Below are positions 54,547-61,605 of a DNA stretch of 64,000 nt, in pieces; within the stretch, counting starts at the first letter, position 1, and every line of letters begins with the position of its first letter. The DNA is from Chitinophagaceae bacterium UBA4411 (lineage in GTDB: Bacteria; Bacteroidota; Bacteroidia; Chitinophagales; Chitinophagaceae). The stretch lies in the NCBI GenBank assembly GCA_002400415.1, contig DGQP01000003.1, positions 273,330 through 337,329 of the forward strand. Reading direction: 5' to 3'. Both the position numbers and the translations under genes were made by a program. Under the pieces are notes generated by a model, which was given only the letters and a program-made list of their open reading frames with translations, had not been told where the DNA came from and did no database searches.

Positions 54547-55862
54547 TGGAGTAAATTGGTTTGACGAATCTGTAAACGGTAGTGCTGAATAAAATAGTCG
54601 CTCATGCTTTGCAGGTATTCATTTTGATTAGTGATCAGATCCGTGTATACTTTCAGCCGGTCATCCATGGAAATAATGCCTTCGTTCATCCTCCGCGCTG
54701 CATGCAAATCATTGCTTTGATATAAAGACAGTATATTTTTCGATTTTTCAAAAGCATTCAGCGAACTGTTGTACGCCAGTAATATGTTTTGATTATTGAT
54801 ATCGGATTGCAGCCTTGCATTGTCATATTGCTTTTGCTTCAGGGTATAATCTGTTTTTGATTTTTGTACCTGGTAACGTTTGCTGTTACCGCCGAATATG
54901 GGCATGGATAGCCGCAAGCCCCAATATTGCTGGGGTGTGGTATTGCTGTTACCGAATTTCAGGAAATCACTGGCAGCTATTTGTGTATTATACTGGTATA
55001 CTGCTGAAATTGTAGGTGCAAAAGCCGCTTTGGAAGACTGCCATTGCGTTTTTGATACGAGCATTTGTGTATAAGAAATTTTTACATTGGGGTCTTCTGC
55101 AAACACAGTATCTGCGATAAAGACTGGCTCTGTGGCCGCATCAACGGAAATGCTGATATTATCGCTGGTATTGAGTACTAGTTTAATACTGTTGAGCTGC
55201 AACTGCTTATTTTCAACGGCGATGTCAAGGCTTTTGGCAGCTTTCTGTTCGTTGATTAAAGCAGTGTTTACTGTAACTTCGCTTACCAGGCCTTCAGTAA
55301 ATTTGTTTTTGGCAATAACATACAATTCAGTTGCCGTTTGCAGATTCTCCCTCGATAGTTCCTCTGCTTTACTGAGAAGGAGGTACGAATAAAAACTATT
55401 TGCCAGCTGCTCGTGCAAATCAGCTTTTGACCTTGCTATATTTAATGCAGCTATTTCTCTGCTCAATTTTTCAGATTTAATCGCAAACCAATCTTTTGTA
55501 TTCAGCAAATCAAACTGGGCTGATCCCCCTGCGTTATATATATACCTCTTGCCGAAAGTTGCTTCGGCATAAGTACCTGCCGGAGCAGCAGGGTTTAATA
55601 GATTGGCAGGGATCAGTGTGGATTGAATGGTTAGATTGTCGGTAAATGCCCCGTTAGCTGAAATTACCGGAAACACTGCAGCATAAGCCTGTTGAACGCT
55701 TTTGTCAGCAACTGACTTTGCTGCCCGATGAGTAATGATTTGTATATTATGCTGGTCGGCATAGGACCAGATTTCCTGCAACGATGAAAATTGCAGTTGT
55801 GCATGCCCGGTATAAAATACAAAAAGACTGCTTAGTAATAATATGATCATCCTTCTCTTCAT
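54543..55862 (-). CDS. TolC-family outer-membrane efflux protein
   Basis: 439 residues with a signal peptide (about 1-21, ending GHAQ). It has the TolC repeat pattern of long amphipathic helices: VADKSVQQAYAAVFPVISANGAF, DLHEQLANSFYSYLLLSKAEELSREN, KNKFTEGLVSEVTVNTALINEQKA and YWGLRLSMPIFGG. It is the first gene of the operon TolC-HlyD-PagL-permease-ATPase-barrel. Confidence 0.92.
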   Translation of the reverse strand: MKRRMIILLLSSLFVFYTGHAQLQFSSLQEIWSYADQHNIQIITHRAAKSVADKSVQQAYAAVFPVISANGAFTDNLTIQSTLIPANLLNPAAPAGTYAEATFGKRYIYNAGGSAQFDLLNTKDWFAIKSEKLSREIAALNIARSKADLHEQLANSFYSYLLLSKAEELSRENLQTATELYVIAKNKFTEGLVSEVTVNTALINEQKAAKSLDIAVENKQLQLNSIKLVLNTSDNISISVDAATEPVFIADTVFAEDPNVKISYTQMLVSKTQWQSSKAAFAPTISAVYQYNTQIAASDFLKFGNSNTTPQQYWGLRLSMPIFGGNSKRYQVQKSKTDYTLKQKQYDNARLQSDINNQNILLAYNSSLNAFEKSKNILSLYQSNDLHAARRMNEGIISMDDRLKVYTDLITNQNEYLQSMSDYFIQHYRLQIRQTNLLQ

Positions 55863-55982
55863 TGCTTAGTAGACTTCGCCCTGCGGTTTTATTAGTTTCT
55901 TTGCCTGGCTATACCAGGGCTATTGAGATTCTGCCACGCCTGCCGTCAGGCAAACAGGCCCCCGGCCTATATGTTCAGTATT

Positions 55983-56032
55983 CTATTAGCAATGTGCAGC
56001 CCTTTTGTGCAGCAGCTGCACATTGCTAATAG
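55983..56032. repeat. 17-bp perfect inverted repeat
   Basis: Arms CTATTAGCAATGTGCAG (55983-55999) and its exact complement (56016-56032), with a 16-base loop. ATTTTTCGG follows on the + side. It lies between the DUF2147-like gene and the TolC operon, both on -. The hairpin may end the DUF2147 transcript, but the expected T-run on the - side is absent. Confidence 0.75.
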
Positions 56033-56075
56033 ATTTTTCGGCTGAATAGCTGCCGTAACAGCCCCTGAAAGATTA

Positions 56076-56450
56076 TTATAATCTTGACCAGGTTTGAGAT
56101 TTGCTCATGAAACCTGCTTTTACAGTAAGCTCCATTGTGCCATCACCTTTTATGGTAATGGTACAGGGATAACTTTTCCCTTTTTTGGGCAGGTAAAGCT
56201 TGCCTTTGTACGAGGATTTTCTGAACGATAAATTGGTAAGCTGTTTTTGTCCAACCAGGCTATTATCCGGCGCTTCTTTAATAATGGCATCATAGGAACT
56301 GCCATTTTTTACAAATTCCAGCACACGGGTCTTGTCCTCGTTTGTCCACTTGCCAAGGATATCATCTGCATTTGTTTGTGCCTGTACGGCGGTAAACAGG
56401 CCTGCGATGAATAGGAGGGTCAGCAGCAGGGGTTTCATTGTCTTTGTCAT
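56076..56450 (-). CDS. DUF2147-like secreted protein
   Basis: 124 residues with a signal peptide (about 1-24, ending VQAQ). The DUF2147 pattern DDILGKWTNEDKTRVLEFVKNG opens a small beta-barrel, ending TVKAGFMSKSQTWSRL. Function is unknown; the fold is lipocalin-like in related proteins. The start could also be Met5. A pair of 12-bp direct repeats with 21-bp period lies 64 bp upstream, matching one in front of the LytS-like kinase gene, so it is probably a target of that system. Confidence 0.85.
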   Translation of the reverse strand: MTKTMKPLLLTLLFIAGLFTAVQAQTNADDILGKWTNEDKTRVLEFVKNGSSYDAIIKEAPDNSLVGQKQLTNLSFRKSSYKGKLYLPKKGKSYPCTITIKGDGTMELTVKAGFMSKSQTWSRL

Positions 56451-56514
56451 TGTCTTTGTTTTATTCGTGATGTAAAATTGATGCTTATCGTTTTGTGTAA
56501 TAATGTAATAGTCA

Positions 56515-56547
56515 TTTAAGCGGGCAAATTATGTCTTGATGCGGGCA
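56515..56547 (-). promoter_or_regulatory. LytTR-type direct repeat upstream of DUF2147-like gene
   Basis: On the - strand, TGCCCGCATCAA (56547-56536) and TGCCCGCTTAAA (56526-56515), 21 bp apart, end 64 bp before the start codon at 56450. This matches the direct-repeat layout known for LytTR DNA-binding domains. Confidence 0.68.
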
Positions 56548-56645
56548 GTACATGGGTACGCTGCATTTACTCTCACTGGTGCCTGGATTGTTGTAGTCAA
56601 CTGACTGCCGGGCAACACTGCCATTGAAAAGATTGCCTTTCCCAT
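56529..56645 (-). CDS. possible 38-residue small protein
   Basis: The short frame starts at the ATG at 56645 (MGKAIFSMAVLPGSQLTTTI) and ends in AAYPCTARIKT. It is too short for a family call and its 3' end overlaps the DUF2147 operator. The only support is a direct-repeat regulatory element of the LytTR kind 68 bp upstream. It may equally be a remnant or a non-coding transcript. Confidence 0.3.
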   Translation of the reverse strand: MGKAIFSMAVLPGSQLTTTIQAPVRVNAAYPCTARIKT

Positions 56646-56713
56646 TTTGTATTTTTTATTTGTGAATAATATCTTACAGACAATTACAGGAGAATGAAGT
56701 CTGAAGAGGACCG

Positions 56714-56746
56714 GTAAAACGGGCATTTTTTTTGTTGAAGCGGCCC
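56714..56746 (-). promoter_or_regulatory. LytTR-type direct repeat upstream of small ORF
   Basis: On the - strand, GGGCCGCTTCAA (56746-56735) and TGCCCGTTTTAC (56725-56714) with 21-bp period. It lies just after the Cys/Tyr-rich gene and 68 bp before the ATG at 56645. Confidence 0.55.
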
Positions 56747-56747
56747 T

Positions 56748-56915
56748 TTAATGCCATTCATAATAATAACAGCAGTAATAACATTCGTAACAGGGTTCGT
56801 TGTAGTAATAGCAATATTGGCAATAACAGCAGGTGCCCCGGCTGTACAGAATGATATGAAAAGCGAGACTGACTATAACCCATAACAGTAATATGTATAC
56901 TCCTTTTTTTATCAT
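56748..56915 (-). CDS. 55-residue membrane-anchored Cys/Tyr-rich mini-protein
   Basis: From the ATG at 56915: two Lys (MIKKG), a hydrophobic helix (about 6-24) and a tail of 8 Cys and 11 Tyr within residues 29-55 (for example TCCYCQYCYYYNEPCYEC, ending CCYYYEWH). The open frame extends further upstream to 57077, but that part crosses a terminator hairpin. Cys and Tyr codons vary at the third base (TGC/TGT, TAT/TAC), as in a constrained protein. On the opposite strand an equally long hydrophobic frame exists, but nearly all its codons end in A, which is what one expects if this strand is the coding one. A LytTR-type direct repeat lies 46 bp upstream. Family unknown. Confidence 0.6.
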   Translation of the reverse strand: MIKKGVYILLLWVIVSLAFHIILYSRGTCCYCQYCYYYNEPCYECYYCCYYYEWH

Positions 56916-56961
56916 ATTGCTAAATTGGCACATGTGCCCGGAACACTGCTGACGAATGTAT

Positions 56962-56994
56962 ATGTAATGGACAAATGAGCTGGTAAGACGGGCA
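56962..56994 (-). promoter_or_regulatory. LytTR-type direct repeat upstream of Cys/Tyr-rich gene
   Basis: On the - strand, TGCCCGTCTTAC (56994-56983) and a weaker TGTCCATTACAT (56973-56962), 21 bp apart and 46 bp before the ATG at 56915, almost the same distance as at the kinase gene (44 bp). Confidence 0.5.
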
Positions 56995-57030
56995 TAAGAA
57001 AACCACAGTAATTGCTGTGGTTTTCTTATG
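56993..57030. terminator. strong bidirectional hairpin terminator
   Basis: A perfect 16-bp stem: CATAAGAAAACCACAG (56993-57008), 6-base loop, exact complement (57015-57030). The stem base is A/T-rich on one arm, so it provides T-runs within the stem on both strands. It lies after the LytTR regulator gene and the NTF2-like fragment and separates them from the Cys/Tyr-rich gene. Confidence 0.7.
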
Positions 57031-57057
57031 TATAGTATCAGATGAAGAACTACGCTG

Positions 57058-57282
57058 AAATATATCATGCCCTTCACCGTTGCCCAGGTTCATGATAACT
57101 TCTTCGTGGATGATTTTGTCGTCTTTTACGGTGAATACATCGAATTCGCCAAATTTTATACGACCTGTGCCGTTCATGTCAAAACCCAGTGCAATTACAT
57201 CAGCTTTGCCTTTTGCTGCTGGGTGGCTTAATGCACTCGATGTCATCGTAGTAACAGGTGTCGCTAATTTTGCTCCATAAAA
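57058..57282 (-). pseudogene. C-terminal fragment of an NTF2/SnoaL-like protein
   Basis: Reading in frame just after the LytTR regulator's stop codon gives FYGAKLATPVTT, then GKADVIALGFDMNGTGRIKF and GEFDVFTVKDDKIIHEEV, the last strands of an NTF2/SnoaL-like alpha+beta barrel. No N-terminal half is present: upstream is the regulator gene itself. An internal ATG at 57246 exists, but half a barrel is unlikely to fold. I read it as a gene remnant left by a rearrangement. Confidence 0.5.
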
Positions 57283-57312
57283 CTGTATTATCTTGTTGCA
57301 AAACTGCCGGGA

Positions 57313-58074
57313 TTAACTTTCCAGCCATTGTAAAAACTCACCGGCTTTTGCCTTGCTCACAATAATTGTTTCGGGAGTATCTGTCGCCATTTTCACCACC
57401 AGTTTCCTGGCAAAGAACCGCTCTGCATTGGTAATAGCTCCTTTATTAATGAGAAATTGCCGGTTAGCCCGGTAAAACAGAGATGGGTCGAGCATGCCCT
57501 CAATGTCCTCTAATGTGTTGGTGAGGTAAAACTTTTGATTGCTGACGGTGGTAATATGAACGATGGTTTTATCAAGATAAAAAAAAGCAATTTCTTTTAC
57601 CTGTACGGGAATTATTTTTTCTTTTTGATGTACCAATAAAGCTGTTTTGTAGGTATTCTTCAATTGGTTTAACAGCCCGGAAAGCCCTTTATGAGACTCA
57701 TTTTTTTCAAAAACGGACTTTAACGCATGGAATTTATCCAGTGCTTTCTCTACTTTTTCCCGGGTAACAGGCTTCAGCAGATAACTTACCGCATTGGTAT
57801 CAAAAGCATTCATCAGGTATTCATCAAAAGCTGTGCAAAAAACAACCGGGCTCTGAATATTAACCTGGTTGTAAATATCAAAGCATAATCCATCAGCTAA
57901 CTGGATGTCTGAGAAAATCAGATCAGGTTGTTTATTGGAAGCAAACCATTGCAAAGATTGTTCTACCGAATCGAGTATAGCCAGCACATTAATATCTTCA
58001 TCTATGTGCTTCAGTATGGCCGCCAGTTCCCTTGCGGCCTTGGCTTCATCTTCAATAATCAGGATATTGATCAT
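57313..58074 (-). CDS. LytTR-type response regulator
   Basis: 253 residues. The receiver domain (ILIIEDEAKAARELAAIL, phospho-Asp56 in LIFSDIQLADG, FCTAFDEYLMNAFDTNAVSYLLKPV) is joined to a LytTR DNA-binding domain (KIIPVQVKEIAFFYLDKTIVHITT, LEDIEGMLDPSLFYRANRQFLINKGAI). LytTR domains bind pairs of direct repeats one helical face apart, and four such pairs occur within 2.7 kb. Its first 4 bp overlap the kinase gene. Confidence 0.94.
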   Translation of the reverse strand: MINILIIEDEAKAARELAAILKHIDEDINVLAILDSVEQSLQWFASNKQPDLIFSDIQLADGLCFDIYNQVNIQSPVVFCTAFDEYLMNAFDTNAVSYLLKPVTREKVEKALDKFHALKSVFEKNESHKGLSGLLNQLKNTYKTALLVHQKEKIIPVQVKEIAFFYLDKTIVHITTVSNQKFYLTNTLEDIEGMLDPSLFYRANRQFLINKGAITNAERFFARKLVVKMATDTPETIIVSKAKAGEFLQWLES

Positions 58075-59075
58075 ACAATGGGAAGTTTTACTGTGAAAGA
58101 CACATCACTCTTTTCAATGATAATTTCTTTGTCGAATAACAAGCGGTATCTCTTCATTACGTTATCAAGGCCGATACCCGCTGAAAACGGGGTGGATGAT
58201 TTTGGCTGGAAATTATTGCTGACCAGTAAAAAATTATCTGCTGAATTTCTTATATCAATTTTCAGTTGTTTTGTGGAGGATGCAATATTGTGTTTAATGG
58301 CATTTTCAATCAGTAACTGAAGAGTGAGGGGCGGGATTCTGGAATGCATCACCGTTGCGTCTACATTGATGCTAATCCGGATTGCGTCTTCCAGCCTTGT
58401 TTTGATGATGTAAAGATATGACTCAATAAAGGCGAGTTCCTGTTTTAATGCTGCCGTGTCAAGCTCCTTGTATTGCAACACATACCGGTACACATTGGCC
58501 AGTTCAGCCACGTAGTCTTTAACATTTTTTTCCTGCGTTAAGGAACTAAGTGTGTTCAGTGTATTGAACAGGAAATGGGGGCTCAGTTGTTCTTTCAGCG
58601 AAGATAAATTCGCAGCAAGCTGAGCCTGTTTTAGTTCCGCAATTTCCAGGGTGCTTTTCTGTTTTTCGGAGAGTACATGCAGGTAATAAGAAATAAAATA
58701 ATACAATCCGCTCACCAGCAGTCCCCGCAGCAAGAGTATATAAGGTCTTTTGTTGCCAACGATTTCTGGAAATTGCAAAGTCCTGTCTGAAAAAAAGGAA
58801 AAGAGGTAATCATATATGTAGGCCAGCAGGGCAACGCATAGTATAGCTGCCCCGGATATTAAAACCCGGTACCTTTTAATCTGGAGCCACCGGGTTTTGT
58901 TAAACAGGTACTGGTAAAAAATCCAGCAGGTAATGCAGAAAAAGAAGTTGTACAGGATACTTACAACGATAAAACCCGTCTCAGGGCTTTCCATTCTTAT
59001 CAGCCTCGGGGATGAGGCGATAAGGGATATGCCCAGAGATATAACGAGGCCTGCTATCCAGTTTTGCTTTTTCAC
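58071..59075 (-). CDS. LytS/YehU-type sensor histidine kinase, GTG start
   Basis: 334 residues, GTG start at 59075. Four hydrophobic segments (about 7-25, 35-58, 70-92, 113-135) make the membrane sensor; then comes the His_kinase motif LKEQLSPHFLFNTLNTLSSL (His167) and a short HATPase_c domain (PLTLQLLIENAIKHNI, GIGLDNVMKRYRLLF). A TATCTTTG box (59087-59080) lies only 4 bp before the GTG, so the transcript may have almost no leader. Two direct repeats upstream (59120-59152) suggest autoregulation by the partner regulator. Confidence 0.92.
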   Translation of the reverse strand: MKKQNWIAGLVISLGISLIASSPRLIRMESPETGFIVVSILYNFFFCITCWIFYQYLFNKTRWLQIKRYRVLISGAAILCVALLAYIYDYLFSFFSDRTLQFPEIVGNKRPYILLLRGLLVSGLYYFISYYLHVLSEKQKSTLEIAELKQAQLAANLSSLKEQLSPHFLFNTLNTLSSLTQEKNVKDYVAELANVYRYVLQYKELDTAALKQELAFIESYLYIIKTRLEDAIRISINVDATVMHSRIPPLTLQLLIENAIKHNIASSTKQLKIDIRNSADNFLLVSNNFQPKSSTPFSAGIGLDNVMKRYRLLFDKEIIIEKSDVSFTVKLPIV

Positions 59076-59079
59076 AATG

Positions 59080-59087
59080 CAAAGATA
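59080..59087 (-). promoter_or_regulatory. -7 promoter box TATCTTTG of the kinase operon
   Basis: An exact match to the Bacteroidota -7 consensus TAnnTTTG on the - strand, 32 bp downstream of the proximal direct repeat. No -33 TTTG is seen, as expected for an activator-dependent promoter. Confidence 0.6.
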
Positions 59088-59119
59088 GAAAATGTGCAGG
59101 TGTACAGCACTTGTATAAG

Positions 59120-59152
59120 TTAAAGCAGGCAGCTAAGCATTTGAAGCGGGCA
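59120..59152 (-). promoter_or_regulatory. LytTR-type direct repeat upstream of kinase gene
   Basis: On the - strand, TGCCCGCTTCAA (59152-59141) and TGCCTGCTTTAA (59131-59120), 21 bp apart, ending 44 bp before the GTG start. This is the best matching of the four pairs. Confidence 0.7.
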
Positions 59153-59197
59153 GTTTTGTGATTATGTGTATTAGCTATTAACGTTAACAGTATAGTA

Positions 59198-59626
59198 TCA
59201 TCTTTTCCCTGCTCTATGAGCTTGTTGTTTGTTCCTCATTTTTTTATCTGATATCATTATAGTGAAAAGCGAAACAATTAAAATGAAGCTAAACTCCATA
59301 CCGTTCCTGCCGGCTCCCACTACATACCAGCCTTCTGCAAAATGGACTGTTATTATGCCAAAAACCAGGATAATGATGTTTAAGATGCAGGAGATCTTCA
59401 CGAACCTGTTTACAATTAACAGTATCGAAGTGATTATCTGGCCAATTACAACACCCCAGGCAATGAAAACCCCGAATGGACTGAACCCGATTTTGTTTAA
59501 AAATAAATTACCAAAATCGTTTACATCATTGCCTGTAAAAATGCCGTGCAGGCTGTGGGAAAGAAAGATTACGGCTAGCCCTGCTCTTAAAAGAAAAGTG
59601 TCATTAAATATCTTTACATTTTTCAT
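59198..59626 (-). CDS. DoxX-like small membrane protein
   Basis: 142 residues with four hydrophobic helices. The opening FLLRAGLAVIFLSHSLHGIF and the third-helix region resemble the DoxX family (LRxxLaxiFlxhGxxK). Family members are membrane proteins often linked to redox or detoxification, but the role here is unknown. The C-terminus is basic (KKMRNKQQAHRAGKR). It lies 5 bp after the following secreted-protein gene's stop, so it is the last gene of a three-gene - strand run. Confidence 0.72.
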   Translation of the reverse strand: MKNVKIFNDTFLLRAGLAVIFLSHSLHGIFTGNDVNDFGNLFLNKIGFSPFGVFIAWGVVIGQIITSILLIVNRFVKISCILNIIILVFGIITVHFAEGWYVVGAGRNGMEFSFILIVSLFTIMISDKKMRNKQQAHRAGKR

Positions 59627-59631
59627 CGATC

Positions 59632-60225
59632 TTAATTTTCTAAATATGATTTAATATCTGTAATGTACCTGTTAAAGAAGTTCAGGATTGTTTTTTGAAC
59701 CTCCCCGTTTTTGACTTTGGTTTTTCCTTTTTTATTGAAAACATAAATTGCTTCCGGGTACTCATCCGCATATTTATCCCAAATTTGAAATTCATAAGGT
59801 GCAAATGGAACATCGTTCTTTGAAGCCACATCATCATTATCATTAATCAGCAATTCAGCACCATAAAACGATGAATAAATTTCATAGTCAATAGTAATTT
59901 TCACAAATCCTGCATTACAGGCAAGGTGAAAAATGGTTTTTGCAATCAGGTCAGAACCACATTTGCTTTTATCACAGATCCTGGCAAAGTCCCGGAAAGA
60001 AACCAGGCTTTCATTGGAATAATAGGGCTTGTAAACATAGTTCCGTTCCTTTATTAAAGACTGTATTTTTTGTTTGATCTCTTCCTTTGAAAGATTCGGA
60101 AGATTTATTGTTACACTTCCCTTATTTAAGTAAACAGCAATTTCATCGCATGTGAAATACGATTGCTGGGCTGACATTGTTTTAACTACGACAAGCAAAA
60201 TGATCGTAACAAATATTTTTTTCAT
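59632..60225 (-). CDS. secreted protein of unknown function
   Basis: 197 residues with a signal peptide (1-19, ending SAQQ). The mature part is mixed alpha/beta with four Cys (CDE, CDKSKC, ACN), an acidic NDNDDVAS stretch and an aromatic C-terminal half. I recognise no family. Its start overlaps the stop of the upstream secreted-protein gene by 4 bp, so the two products probably work together. Confidence 0.7.
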   Translation of the reverse strand: MKKIFVTIILLVVVKTMSAQQSYFTCDEIAVYLNKGSVTINLPNLSKEEIKQKIQSLIKERNYVYKPYYSNESLVSFRDFARICDKSKCGSDLIAKTIFHLACNAGFVKITIDYEIYSSFYGAELLINDNDDVASKNDVPFAPYEFQIWDKYADEYPEAIYVFNKKGKTKVKNGEVQKTILNFFNRYITDIKSYLEN

Positions 60226-60665
60226 CGGTTTCCTGTTTTAACATGAATAATGAATTGATTTTTATCAACATAAAAGTCATAGTATTCAGTAAAGTTGTAT
60301 GAATAGGTATTGTCTTTGCCAGCTTTTTCTTCCAAAACATTCCCGAATTGGTCTGTTACAGTATAGCCGGGAGTATATTTTCCCCCACTGCCTGAATAAG
60401 TATACTCAAAACTATAAACCATGATACCATTGGGCAGTTCATTTTTTCTGGTAAAATTGCCCCATTTAGCCAACAAATCAGAAATGCTGGCACCTGCCCA
60501 ACTTGTTATGTTAAAGATTTTTCTTTGGGTAGTGGCATAAACCTTGTCTTTATTGTATCTCGCCCGGGCTTTGGTATTATTACTTGCAAGCGTTTGTGCC
60601 TTCAATATTGAACTTGTGGTTGATAAGCAAGAAACAAACACGGAAAATAGAATTAAGTTTTTCAT
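60222..60665 (-). CDS. secreted protein of unknown function
   Basis: 147 residues from the ATG at 60665 (MKNLILFSVFVSCLSTTSS), which gives a normal signal peptide; a start at 60719 would add 18 charged residues in front of it. The mature part contains WAGASISDLLAKWGNFTRK followed by beta-rich sequence (YSFEYTYSGSGGKYTPGYTVTDQFG). It resembles small secreted proteins with one repeat of a beta-hairpin; function is unknown. It is coupled by a 4-bp overlap to the next gene. Confidence 0.68.
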   Translation of the reverse strand: MKNLILFSVFVSCLSTTSSILKAQTLASNNTKARARYNKDKVYATTQRKIFNITSWAGASISDLLAKWGNFTRKNELPNGIMVYSFEYTYSGSGGKYTPGYTVTDQFGNVLEEKAGKDNTYSYNFTEYYDFYVDKNQFIIHVKTGNR

Positions 60666-60913
60666 TAGCTCTTTTTTTTGTTTAAAAATGTTCTTTATAA
60701 GTTTTGTTTGGTGAGACATAGAATGGTGCCGCTAATCATTCTTTATATTTCTGTTTTTTTTAAGTATTTTCAATAAAGAACTTATCTGTTAAAAATTTAT
60801 CCCGCCAATCTGGGTTTAACTTATCAAGCAAAAGCCCCTCAGAAAAGCAATTGCATAAGAGCAAACCCCGCTTATCAACTTCCAGTTTTAGGTTGACACG
60901 CTGCCAGTACACT

Positions 60914-61597
60914 CTAAAATCTAAAATTTACTCCAAATTGTCCATAAAAGGGAAGTAATGGCTGTAAGTTGAAATCCTGCTGTAAAAGCTTACCGGCTTT
61001 CAGCGTAAAATCTATTTTTTTCATAGAATAGCCGCCTTGTATTCCGTAATAAAAATTGCCACCGGTTGCAGGCTCATGCCAGCTATCCTGAACGTTGTCG
61101 TAAATATTTTCTTTGTACCAATCACTATGTTTAAAATGTGTAACAATGGCTTTATCAAAGCCAACTTCAACACCCCAAAACCAATGTTTTTTATAATAGC
61201 CTAATGTTCCGGCAAAATCACTTCCGAAATTGAAAAGTGTTACAGACTGATTCTGGTAACGCCGGGCTATTCCCTGTATCCTCGCTGAAAACTGGAAATG
61301 ACTGAATGTAGCGATCCTGATCTGTGCACCTACCCTCGCCTTATAATCATCTGCCAACTCATTTCCCGCCGGCACAGAAAATTCGCCACCAATCCATAAT
61401 GGAAATTTTTTGATGGGTATTAAGTGATGATACCCCAACCCGGCTGTTACGCCATATTCTGCTCCCACATTAGCATGCAACAAATGCTTGTTTTGTTTAG
61501 AAATATTTTCCCAGTTTATGACCTGGGCATTTATTTTATTCTGGAAAAATGAGAAAGCGGCAACTATTATAATTGACTTAAGAGTAATCGTCTTCAT
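60914..61597 (-). CDS. secreted outer-membrane barrel-like protein
   Basis: 227 residues with a signal peptide (about 1-24, ending KINAQ). The sequence alternates strands typical of an 8-stranded barrel and ends in PFYGQFGVNFRF with a terminal Phe. Function is unknown. It starts 8 bp after the stop of the alpha/beta-hydrolase lipoprotein gene on the same strand. Confidence 0.75.
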   Translation of the reverse strand: MKTITLKSIIIVAAFSFFQNKINAQVINWENISKQNKHLLHANVGAEYGVTAGLGYHHLIPIKKFPLWIGGEFSVPAGNELADDYKARVGAQIRIATFSHFQFSARIQGIARRYQNQSVTLFNFGSDFAGTLGYYKKHWFWGVEVGFDKAIVTHFKHSDWYKENIYDNVQDSWHEPATGGNFYYGIQGGYSMKKIDFTLKAGKLLQQDFNLQPLLPFYGQFGVNFRF

Positions 61598-61605
61598 TTG
61601 TGATG

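Noticed and set aside
56916..57077. N-terminal extension of the Cys/Tyr-rich protein
   Set aside because: It would read through the 16-bp terminator hairpin; MIKKG at 56915 gives a clean membrane anchor.
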